Shown here: positions 9,048-16,675 of the stretch, one piece after another
Numbering within the stretch: position 1 is the stretch's first letter
Layout of the letters: every line of letters begins with the position of its first letter
Source of the DNA: Betaproteobacteria bacterium
Lineage (GTDB): Bacteria > Pseudomonadota > Gammaproteobacteria > Burkholderiales > SG8-39
DNA length: 64,000 bases
Assembly: GCA_947476535.1 (NCBI GenBank)
Contig: CANJRC010000006.1
Span: 1-64,000, forward strand
Direction: 5' to 3'
The notes under the pieces: generated by a model
Seen by the model: only the letters and a program-made list of their open reading frames with translations
Database searches by the model: none
Told to the model about the DNA's origin: nothing
Program-made: the position numbers and the translations under genes

Positions 9048-9079
9048 GAAAGAAAATGAGGGGGGAGATGCCCCCTCAT
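9048..9079 (-). terminator. Intrinsic terminator or attenuator between binding-protein gene and livH
   Basis: On the minus strand a 9-bp perfect stem (ATGAGGGGG pairing with CCCCCTCAT) encloses a 6-nt loop and is followed by TTTTCTTT. It lies inside the operon, after the binding-protein stop (9100) and before livH (9017). The expected effect is partial termination, giving more receptor than permease, as known for other binding-protein dependent systems. Confidence 0.8.
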
Positions 9080-9099
9080 ACTAGGTCAGAACTGCTCGC

Positions 9100-10293
9100 T
9101 TACTTGCAGCTGCTCGGGAAGGTTTTGCCCTCGATCTTGCCGTCGCGCACATAGATCAGCCCGCCGTCGAGGCTGGCTGTGCGCATAGCCGGATTGTTGT
9201 AGCAGATCTTGCCGGCAACGCCGCTGTAGGTCATCGAGGTCAGCACCTTGCCGATGCGCTCGGTGTCCTCGACGGTGCCGGCAATCTTCATGGCTTCGGC
9301 CAGCATGTGCATGAAGTCGTAGCTGAAGAACACGAAATTGGCGGTCGATCCGACTACCTTGGGATCGAAGGCCCGCAACCGCTCGGCGAAGGCCTTCACC
9401 TGCGCATTGCCGGGATAGTCGATCGAGGGCGTGTTCAGGGTGGAGTAGAAGGGGAAGGGCAGCGGACGGCCGATCGCCGTCTTGACGGCGAACTGCGGAT
9501 CGAGCGCGCGTCCACCGAATACCTTGATCGGTATCTTCAGCTCCACAATGGCGCGCAGGATGTCCGGCGCGTTGGCCTGCGGGTAGAGGAAGTAGATGCC
9601 GTCGACCTTCTCGCCCCCGGCCCGCGTCACGAAGCTGCTGTAATCGGTGGTCTTGGGCGGGTGCAGGATGAAGATCGCCTCGATGCCGGCCGCTTTGGCA
9701 GCCGTCTCGAACGGGACCATGTTGGCCTTGGTCGTTTCATCGTCAGGGGAAATAAACGCCACCTTCTTGACGCCGTACTCCTTCATGGCCCCGATGTCGA
9801 TCGTGGAGATAGCGGACACCGCCATCTGCGTGCCCATGAGCAGCGTTGCCTTGCTGCTCGGTGCCAGCATTCCGCCGCTCTGCCAGGTGGTTGCCGCGGA
9901 AAAATTGATCACTTTGGCCGGGATGACCACTTCCTGGGATTGCGATGCGAGTGCACCGACGGTGGGGCCGAACACGAACTTGATCTTGTCGTCGTTGACC
10001 AGCTTGTTCATGGCGGCCACGGCGTCCGCGGTCGAGCTCTTGTTGTCGGCTTCGGTGATCTCGAATTTGTAGGTGGTGCCGCCGACGGAAACCCCGCCCT
10101 TGTCGTTGATCTCCTTGACGGCAAGACGCACGCCGGCCGACGCCGGCACTCCTACCGTCACGAACATGCCGCTGAGCATTTCGTTGATGCCGATCTTGAC
10201 CACGCCGGTCCGTCCTTGTGCTGTGGCGCTTGCCATGGGCAACGCCAGGGCTGCGACGGCGATTGCTTTCAGCAATATGCGTTTGTGGTTCAT
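9100..10293 (-). CDS. Periplasmic ligand-binding protein of a LivK-type ABC importer
   Basis: A 397-residue secreted receptor: signal peptide MNHKRILLKAIAVAALALPM with likely cleavage after ATA-Q near residue 26, then GRTGVVKIGINEMLSG typical of the type I binding fold. GGGGAGGGG upstream of the ATG at 10293 is a strong ribosome binding site. Two C-terminal cysteines (GKICYNNPAMRTA, FPSSCK) match the paralogs at 2664-3845 and 10416-11603. It directly precedes the complete livHMGF operon and is probably its cognate receptor. The ligand is unknown; the neighbourhood suggests an organic acid or amide. Confidence 0.88.
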   Translation of the reverse strand: MNHKRILLKAIAVAALALPMASATAQGRTGVVKIGINEMLSGMFVTVGVPASAGVRLAVKEINDKGGVSVGGTTYKFEITEADNKSSTADAVAAMNKLVNDDKIKFVFGPTVGALASQSQEVVIPAKVINFSAATTWQSGGMLAPSSKATLLMGTQMAVSAISTIDIGAMKEYGVKKVAFISPDDETTKANMVPFETAAKAAGIEAIFILHPPKTTDYSSFVTRAGGEKVDGIYFLYPQANAPDILRAIVELKIPIKVFGGRALDPQFAVKTAIGRPLPFPFYSTLNTPSIDYPGNAQVKAFAERLRAFDPKVVGSTANFVFFSYDFMHMLAEAMKIAGTVEDTERIGKVLTSMTYSGVAGKICYNNPAMRTASLDGGLIYVRDGKIEGKTFPSSCK

Positions 10294-10374
10294 GAACCCC
10301 TCCCCTTTGTGTATGCGGTACTTCCCCTTGATGCTGCGGCTATCTTAAAGGCTTTCCCGTCGAGCGTCACTCGC

Positions 10375-10409
10375 GTGCGAACACCGCGAACGCTGCGCGG
10401 CGATCGCAC
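10375..10409. repeat. Nested inverted repeat between two binding-protein genes
   Basis: GTGCGA (10375-10380) pairs with TCGCAC (10404-10409), and inside it CCGCG (10384-10388) pairs with CGCGG (10396-10400). It sits in the 122-bp gap after the 10416-11603 gene and has no T-run on the minus strand, so RNA stabilisation or attenuation is likelier than full termination. Confidence 0.6.
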
Positions 10410-10415
10410 CCAGGA

Positions 10416-11603
10416 TCATTTGCAGGCGCTGGCGACTGCCTTGGCTTCGATCTTGGCGTCGCGCACATGGACCTGCCCGCCGTCCAGGCTCGCCGTGCGC
10501 ATTTCCTTGCCGAAGCAGATCTTTCCGGCGACACCGTCATAGGTGATCGTGCCCAACGCCGCGGCGATCTTGGCGTTGTCGGTGACCGTCCCGGCCTTCT
10601 TCATGGCCTCGACCAGCATGAACACATAGTCGTAGGTCCAGAACGAGAAGCCGGCGTTGGCACCGGCGGCGCGCGCATCGAAGGCCTTGAGTCGGTCCGT
10701 GTAGGCCTTGGTGCGGGCATTGGCCGGATATTCGAAGGAGGGCGTCGGCAGCTGGCTGAAGAACACGAAGGGCAGGGGCTTGCCGTCGTTCACCTTCAGG
10801 GCGACGGTCGGCTCGAGCGCGCGCCCGCCGAACGCCTTGAGCGGCACTTTCAGTTCCAGGATCGCGCGTAATACGTCCGGTGCCAGCACCTGTGGTTGCA
10901 GGAAGTAGATGCCGTCGACGTTCTCGCCCTTGGCGCGCGTGACAAAGCTGCTCCAGTCCGTTGTGTTCGGCGGGACGAGAATGGTTTCCACGGCTAGCCC
11001 GGCGTTCTTGGCCGCCGCAAGAAATGCCGGCAGATTGCCCTTGGTGGTGTCATCATCGAGCGACAGGTACGCCACTTTCTTGACGCCCAGCTGCATCAGC
11101 GACTGCACTTCCATGGCCGAGGTGAGGGCCAGCGAATTCTGCGTGCCGAATAGCAGCGGCTTGGCCGTTCCGCTCAGGTGGCCCAGCGTCTGCCACGGCG
11201 TGGCGGCGGAGAAGTTGATCACCTTGCCCGCGACGCTGACTTCCTGCGCCTGCACGGCCAGTGCGCCCAGGGTCGGCCCGAACACCACCGACACCTTGTC
11301 GTCGTTGACCAGCTGGTTCATGGCGGCGACCGCCGTGGCCGTCTGGCTCTTGTTGTCGACTTCGATGACCTGGAAACGATAGGTGGTATCCCCGACGACG
11401 AAGCCGCCCTTGTCGTTGATCTCCTTGATTGCCATCTTTACGCCGCCCGCGGGCGGAACGCCGACGGCGACGAAGGTGCCGCTCAGCTGTTCGTTGATGC
11501 CGATCTTGACGATGCCGGTCTTGCCCTGGGCGAAGGCCGGTTGGGCCGTCAGGCAGAGTGCGGAGATGGCGATTAGCGCGCGAAAGTGTCGTTGCAGCAT
11601 CAT
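10416..11603 (-). CDS. Periplasmic ligand-binding protein of a LivK-type ABC importer
   Basis: A 395-residue secreted receptor with signal peptide (RALIAISALCLTAQPAFA, cleavage before QGKTG) and the same architecture as the two paralogs, including C-terminal cysteines in GKICFGKEMRTA and the final SACK. It lies between the hyuB genes and a second receptor gene, so the two receptors may share the single downstream LivHMGF and widen its ligand range. An ATG one codon later is an equally good start. It is probably in one long minus-strand transcript from hyuA to livF. Confidence 0.87.
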   Translation of the reverse strand: MMLQRHFRALIAISALCLTAQPAFAQGKTGIVKIGINEQLSGTFVAVGVPPAGGVKMAIKEINDKGGFVVGDTTYRFQVIEVDNKSQTATAVAAMNQLVNDDKVSVVFGPTLGALAVQAQEVSVAGKVINFSAATPWQTLGHLSGTAKPLLFGTQNSLALTSAMEVQSLMQLGVKKVAYLSLDDDTTKGNLPAFLAAAKNAGLAVETILVPPNTTDWSSFVTRAKGENVDGIYFLQPQVLAPDVLRAILELKVPLKAFGGRALEPTVALKVNDGKPLPFVFFSQLPTPSFEYPANARTKAYTDRLKAFDARAAGANAGFSFWTYDYVFMLVEAMKKAGTVTDNAKIAAALGTITYDGVAGKICFGKEMRTASLDGGQVHVRDAKIEAKAVASACK

Positions 11604-11636
11604 GACCCCTTGGAAGTGTCGTTGTTGAGTTGGCGG

Positions 11637-11662
11637 GCGACTTTATGCAATGGCAAAGTCGC
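11637..11662. repeat. Inverted repeat upstream of the binding-protein gene
   Basis: GCGACTTT (11637-11644) pairs perfectly with AAAGTCGC (11655-11662) around a 10-nt loop. It lies in the 117-bp gap between the hyuB stop at 11721 and the receptor start at 11603. There is no T-tract on the minus strand, so it may be an operator or an RNA processing hairpin. Confidence 0.6.
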
Positions 11663-11720
11663 GCAGGGGGCGAATGTTAGCCGCATTCCGAGCCCGTTGC
11701 ATGGCCGCGTGCATTCAGGC

Positions 11721-13352
11721 TCAACGCTGAAGTCCTGTTGTCACAATGCCGTCGGCCAGGTCGTCTGCTATGGCCCGCGCGTCGCGCTCGGCGCTCGGGC
11801 CATAGCCTCCTCCGCCAGCCGACTTCATCTCCACGCGGTCGCCCGGCGCGATGGCGATGCCTCTGACCTGGCTCACGCCCGGACCGCCGACCCGACCGCT
11901 CCGGTTGAAGACGGAAATCTCGGTATGGGCGGCTGGCTCGCCTCCCGCGACGCCAAACGGCCCGTGACGCGCCCGGTCGCCGAGAAACGACACGGTCATC
12001 GGCACCAGCGGCTGGAAGCGGAATACGGTGCCCGGCCCGCTGCGCCAGCGCCCGGCACCGGCGGAGTCCGGGCGTATCTCCAGCGCCTCCCAGCGCAGGG
12101 GAAAGTCATGTTCGGAGGCCTCCAGCTTGGCGAACTGTGACAGGCCGATCGGCAGCGCGCCGTGGACCAGGCCGTCCGAGCCCTTACTGCCCCCGTAGCC
12201 CCCTGCCATCGGGAACATGCCGGCGAAAAAACTGCCATCGTCGCGATGTCCGGAAAACGTGAGCGTGCCGCCGGTCCCGTAAGAGGCGCCGCAAGCAAGA
12301 TCCGGCAGCGCCTGGGCGAGCGCGGCGAACATCGCATCGGCGACACGCTGCGCGCTCTCCGAATAGCCGCCCACCGCATTGGGCCAGCCGGCGGCGACAA
12401 AACATCCGGGCGGGAAGGAGAACGTGAAGGGCCGGAAGCATCCGCCATTCACGGGAATCTCGGGAAACAGGTGCTTGAAAGCAAGGAACACCGCCGTCTC
12501 GGTGGTGGGGCGCGCGAGATTCATCGGGCCGCGGCGCTCGGGCGAAGTGCCGGTGAAATCCACGGCCACCGCACCGTCGTGGAACGTCAGCGCCACTTCG
12601 ATCGCCAGTTCTTCATCGCGCGACACCTCGACGAGGTCACGCCCGTGATAGACGCCATCGGGCACCTGGCGCAATTGCCGGCGCATCTGCGCCTCTGAGC
12701 GGTCGGCGAGTTCCACCACAGCGCGTCGCAGCGTTGCCAGGCCCCGCTCGGCCACCAGGGCCTCGAGGCGGCGGGCGCCGACTTCCAGGGCATTGATCTG
12801 CGCTCGGAAGTCGCCCTCCTGCGCCTCGGGCAGCCGGGTGTTCTGCAGCAGGAGGCGCAGCACATCGCTGCGCAACTGGCCGCGGCGATACAGCCACGTT
12901 GGCGGAATTTGCAGCCCTTCCTGGAAGATGTCGGTCGCGCCGGGATCGAACCCGGCCGCTGACGCGCTGCCCACATCCATGAAGTGGCCGGTATTGATGA
13001 GGTAGAGCACCAGTTCGCCGGCATGAAAGAACGGTCGCAAGAGCTTGATGTCCTGCAGGTGCGTGCCGCCGAGAAAAGGCACGTTCATGACGACGATGTC
13101 GCCGTCTTCCAGCGCCGCGTCCATGTCCACGACCATGGAGCGGGCCGAGGCCTGCATGGTGGAGACGAACATCGGGTGGCCGGTGCGACCCTGCGAGACG
13201 ACTTCCATCTTCAGCGGATCGACGATGGCATTGGCGCGGTCGGCCATCTCGGAGACCACCGGCGAGAACGCCGCCTTCACGTGGACGAGGTCCATCTCTT
13301 CGGTGATCTGCTGCAGGCGGCCACGGATGACCGCGAGTTCAAGGGGATCCAT
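11721..13352 (-). CDS. Hydantoinase B/oxoprolinase family protein, paralog 1 (altered NDP motif)
   Basis: A 543-residue HyuB-family subunit. HyuA/HyuB pairs carry out ATP-dependent hydrolysis or carboxylation (hydantoinase, oxoprolinase, acetophenone or acetone carboxylase families). The start MDPLELAVIRGRLQQITEEMD and end GDRVEMKSAGGGGYGP are typical. It is the third of three tandem hyuB genes of almost equal length. The family NDP-GGTHL motif reads NVPFLGGTHLQD, with Val at residue 91 where both neighbours have Asp; if that Asp takes part in catalysis or metal binding, this copy may be inactive or modified. It lies 41 bp after paralog 2 and has no private hyuA. Substrate unknown. Confidence 0.88.
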   Translation of the reverse strand: MDPLELAVIRGRLQQITEEMDLVHVKAAFSPVVSEMADRANAIVDPLKMEVVSQGRTGHPMFVSTMQASARSMVVDMDAALEDGDIVVMNVPFLGGTHLQDIKLLRPFFHAGELVLYLINTGHFMDVGSASAAGFDPGATDIFQEGLQIPPTWLYRRGQLRSDVLRLLLQNTRLPEAQEGDFRAQINALEVGARRLEALVAERGLATLRRAVVELADRSEAQMRRQLRQVPDGVYHGRDLVEVSRDEELAIEVALTFHDGAVAVDFTGTSPERRGPMNLARPTTETAVFLAFKHLFPEIPVNGGCFRPFTFSFPPGCFVAAGWPNAVGGYSESAQRVADAMFAALAQALPDLACGASYGTGGTLTFSGHRDDGSFFAGMFPMAGGYGGSKGSDGLVHGALPIGLSQFAKLEASEHDFPLRWEALEIRPDSAGAGRWRSGPGTVFRFQPLVPMTVSFLGDRARHGPFGVAGGEPAAHTEISVFNRSGRVGGPGVSQVRGIAIAPGDRVEMKSAGGGGYGPSAERDARAIADDLADGIVTTGLQR

Positions 13353-13393
13353 GCGCCGCGATTACAGAAATGCCTGGACTGCGGCCACGATCA

Positions 13394-15022
13394 TCAATCC
13401 GCCGTGAGCAGGCCGTCGCGTCGATCGGCCACCATGGCAGCGGGGTCGCGCTCGGACGGGTTTCCATAGCCGCCACCACCCGCGGATTTCATTTCCACCC
13501 AATCGCCGGGTTCGATGCGGATGTTCTTGAGCTGGCTGTAGCCGCGGCCGCCAACCAGGCCGCTTTGGGTCTTGATGGTGACTTCGGTCATCGCGGCTTG
13601 CCCGCCACCCACCACGCCGAAGGGTGCGTGGCGCGCCCGGTCGCCGAGGAAGGCGACGTTCATCGGCACCAGGGTGGTGAAGCGGAATACCGAACCCCAG
13701 CCGCCGCGCCAGCGCCCGGCGCCGGCCGAGTCGGGGCGCATGGCCATGGTCTCCCAGCGCACCGGGAAATCGTGCTCCGAGGCTTCCAGCTTGGGGAATT
13801 TCGCCATGCCGATGGGCAGCGGCGTGTGCACCAGGCCGTCGGAATCCTTGCTGCCGCCGTGGCCGCCGCAGACGGGAAATACACTGGCGAAGAAGGTGCC
13901 GTCCGTTTGGTGTCCGGAAAAAGTCAGTGTGCTGCCGGTGCCGTAGCAGGCGCCGCTGGCGAGCTCCGGCAGCACCTGCGCCAGCGTCGCGAACACCACG
14001 TCGGTGACGCGCTGCGCGCTCTCGGAGTAGCCGCCGACGGCGCTGGGCCACGATGCATTGAGGAAGCGGCCCGGCGGGCAGGTGAAGGTGAATGGGCGAA
14101 AGCATCCGCCATTGATCGGTACTTCGGGGAAGTAGTGCTTGAAGGCGAGGAATACCGCGGTTTCCGTGGTCGGCCAGGCCAGGTTCATCGGCCCGCGATA
14201 AGCGGCGGATGAGCCGGTGAAGTCCACGTGTACCGATCCGTCATTGAACGTGATGGCGACTTCCAGCACCAGCTCCTCGGTCTGCGAGATCTCCACCGCA
14301 TCGCGCGCGCGGTAGGTGCCGTTATTGACCCGGCCGAGGTAGCCGCGCATCTGCGCCTCCGACCGGTCGGCGAGTTCGTCGATGGCGGCGAGCAGTTGCT
14401 CCACGCCGCGCTCCTCCACCAGCGCGGTGAGGCGTCGCACACCGACTTCGAGCGCATTCAACTGCGCGCGCACGTCACCCTCCTGCGCTTCGGGCAGGCG
14501 CGTGTTCTGCACGATGAGGCGCAGGATGTCGCGGCGCAGTTCACCGGCCTTGGCGAGGAAGGTCGGCGGAATCTGCAGGCCTTCCTGGAAGATGTCGGTG
14601 GCCGAGGGATCGAAGCCGCCCGCCAGCGCCCCGCCCAGGTCGACGTAATGGCCGGTGCTCACCAGGAGCAGCACGATCTGGCCATCGACGAAAAAGGGGC
14701 GCAGCAGCTTGATGTCCTGCAGGTGCGTGCCGCCGAGGAAGGGATCGTTCATGATCACGACGTCGCCGTCCCGCATGTCCGATCCCAGCCGCTCCATGAT
14801 GGAGCGCGCGGACGTCTGCATGGCCGACACGAAGATCGGCAGCCCGGTCTTGCCCTGCGACACCACTTCCAGCCGCTTCGGGTTGATCATGGCGTTGGCG
14901 CGGTCGGACATCTCCGACACGATGGGCGAGAACGCCGCCTTCACGTGGACGAGGTCCATCTCGTCGGTGATCTGCTGCAGGCGTCCGCGGATGATGGCGA
15001 GATCGAGCGGGTTCAGTGCCAT
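13394..15022 (-). CDS. Hydantoinase B/oxoprolinase family protein, paralog 2
   Basis: A 542-residue HyuB-family subunit with intact MNDPFLGGTHLQD (Asp 93) and the C-terminal EMKSAGGGGYGNPSERDP. The start at 15022 (MALNPLDLAIIRGR) aligns with the neighbours; the frame stays open upstream into the neighbouring hyuB, but that is not homologous. The gap to the preceding hyuB is 10 bp. Together with HyuA (16676-18721) it could form a heteromeric ATP-dependent hydrolase or carboxylase in the cytoplasm. Confidence 0.9.
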   Translation of the reverse strand: MALNPLDLAIIRGRLQQITDEMDLVHVKAAFSPIVSEMSDRANAMINPKRLEVVSQGKTGLPIFVSAMQTSARSIMERLGSDMRDGDVVIMNDPFLGGTHLQDIKLLRPFFVDGQIVLLLVSTGHYVDLGGALAGGFDPSATDIFQEGLQIPPTFLAKAGELRRDILRLIVQNTRLPEAQEGDVRAQLNALEVGVRRLTALVEERGVEQLLAAIDELADRSEAQMRGYLGRVNNGTYRARDAVEISQTEELVLEVAITFNDGSVHVDFTGSSAAYRGPMNLAWPTTETAVFLAFKHYFPEVPINGGCFRPFTFTCPPGRFLNASWPSAVGGYSESAQRVTDVVFATLAQVLPELASGACYGTGSTLTFSGHQTDGTFFASVFPVCGGHGGSKDSDGLVHTPLPIGMAKFPKLEASEHDFPVRWETMAMRPDSAGAGRWRGGWGSVFRFTTLVPMNVAFLGDRARHAPFGVVGGGQAAMTEVTIKTQSGLVGGRGYSQLKNIRIEPGDWVEMKSAGGGGYGNPSERDPAAMVADRRDGLLTAD

Positions 15023-15032
15023 GGCAGTATTT

Positions 15033-16664
15033 CTAGCGTAAAGACAAGGCGGACACGAGGCCATCCTTCAAGTCGGCAGTATTGGCCGCCGGGTCGCGCT
15101 CCGATGGGAGGCCATAGCCGCCGCCGCCGGCCGACTTCATTTCGACGCAATCGCCGGGCTCGACCTTGACGCCCTTGACCATGCTGTTGCCCGGGCCGCC
15201 CGACATGCCATCCTTGTTCCAGACGGTAATTTCGGTCATGGCGGCAGGTGCGCCGCCGACCACGCCGAAAGGGGCGAAGCGCGCGCGGTCTCCCAGGAAC
15301 GAGATGGTCATGGGCACCAGCGGCTTGAAGCGGAACACCGATCCTGAGCCGCCGCGCCAGCGCCCGGCGCCCGAGGAGTCAGGTCGCAGTTCCAACGCGT
15401 CCCAGCGCAACGGGAAGTCGTGTTCCGATGCTTCCAGCTTGGGAAACTGTGCGAGGCCGATCGGCAGCGGACCATGCACCAGGCCGTCGGCGCCCTTGCT
15501 GCCGCCGTAGCCGCCGCACATGGGGAACACACTCGCAAAGAAGCTGCCGTTCTTGTCGTAACCGGAGAAGGTCAGCGTGCCGCCAGTGCCGTATGACCCG
15601 CCGCAGGCAAGCTCGGGCAGCGCCTTGGCCAGCGCAATGAACACGGCGTCGGCGACGCGCTGCGCGCTCTCCGAGAAACCGCCCACGGCATTGGGCCATG
15701 GTGCGTTGAGGAAGGATCCCGGCGGGCACTTGAAAGTGAACGGCCGAAAGCAGCCGCCGTTGATCGGCACTTCGGGAAAGTAATGCTTGAAGGCGAGGAA
15801 TACCGCGGTCTCCGTGGTGGGCCAGGCGAGGTTCAAGGGGCCGCGGTAATGCGGCGAGGAGCCCGCAAAGTCCAGTTCCACCGCGCCGTTCTTGAAGGTC
15901 AGCGCGACTTCGATGATCAGTTCCTCGGTCTGCGAGATCTCGATGGTCTCGCGCCCGTGGTAAGTGCCGTCGGGAATGCGTCGTAGGTAGGTGCGCATCT
16001 GTTCTTCCGAGCGGTCGGCCAGTTCGACGATCGCTTCGAGCAGTTGCGTGACACCGCGTTCTTCGATGAGGGAGGTGAGGCGGCGTGCGCCGATGTCCAG
16101 CGCATTGAGCTGCGCGCGGATGTCACCCTCCTGGGATTCGGGCATGCGCGTGTTCTGCACGATGAGGCGCAGCACGTCGCGGCGGATCTCGCCGCCGCGG
16201 CACAGGAACGTCGGCGGGATCTGCAGGCCCTCCTGGAAGATGTCCGTTGCGGCCGGGTCGAATCCCGCAGCGGATGCTCCCCCCACGTCCACGTAATGGC
16301 CGGTGCTGACCAGCAGGAGGACCAGTTTGCCGCCATGGTAGTAGGGGCGCAACAGCTTGATGTCCTGAAGGTGTGTGCCGCCCAGGTACGGATCGTTCAT
16401 GATCACGACGTCGCCTTCGGCGAGGTCGCCGCCCAGCTTGTCGGTGATGGCGCGCGCGGCCGATTGCATGGCCGAGACGAATACCGGCAGGCCGGTCTTG
16501 CCCTGCGACACCACTTCGAGGCGCTTGGGATCGATCATGGCGTTGGCGCGGTCGGACATCTCCGACACCACCGGCGAGAAGGCCGCCTTGGTGTGGACCA
16601 CGTCCATCTCGTCGGTGATCTGCTGCAGGCGCCCGCGAATGATCGCGATATCTAGAGGATTCAT
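15033..16664 (-). CDS. Hydantoinase B/oxoprolinase family protein, paralog 3 (next to hyuA)
   Basis: A 543-residue HyuB-family subunit with MNDPYLGGTHLQD (Asp 91) and the C-terminal EMKSAGGGGYGLPSERDP. It follows hyuA by 11 bp with a GAGAGGG site before the ATG, so it is the likeliest stoichiometric partner of that HyuA. It resembles paralog 2 more closely than paralog 1 in the motifs I compared. The triple array suggests repeated tandem duplication followed by divergence. Confidence 0.9.
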   Translation of the reverse strand: MNPLDIAIIRGRLQQITDEMDVVHTKAAFSPVVSEMSDRANAMIDPKRLEVVSQGKTGLPVFVSAMQSAARAITDKLGGDLAEGDVVIMNDPYLGGTHLQDIKLLRPYYHGGKLVLLLVSTGHYVDVGGASAAGFDPAATDIFQEGLQIPPTFLCRGGEIRRDVLRLIVQNTRMPESQEGDIRAQLNALDIGARRLTSLIEERGVTQLLEAIVELADRSEEQMRTYLRRIPDGTYHGRETIEISQTEELIIEVALTFKNGAVELDFAGSSPHYRGPLNLAWPTTETAVFLAFKHYFPEVPINGGCFRPFTFKCPPGSFLNAPWPNAVGGFSESAQRVADAVFIALAKALPELACGGSYGTGGTLTFSGYDKNGSFFASVFPMCGGYGGSKGADGLVHGPLPIGLAQFPKLEASEHDFPLRWDALELRPDSSGAGRWRGGSGSVFRFKPLVPMTISFLGDRARFAPFGVVGGAPAAMTEITVWNKDGMSGGPGNSMVKGVKVEPGDCVEMKSAGGGGYGLPSERDPAANTADLKDGLVSALSLR

Positions 16665-16675
16665 GTTCAGCCCTC

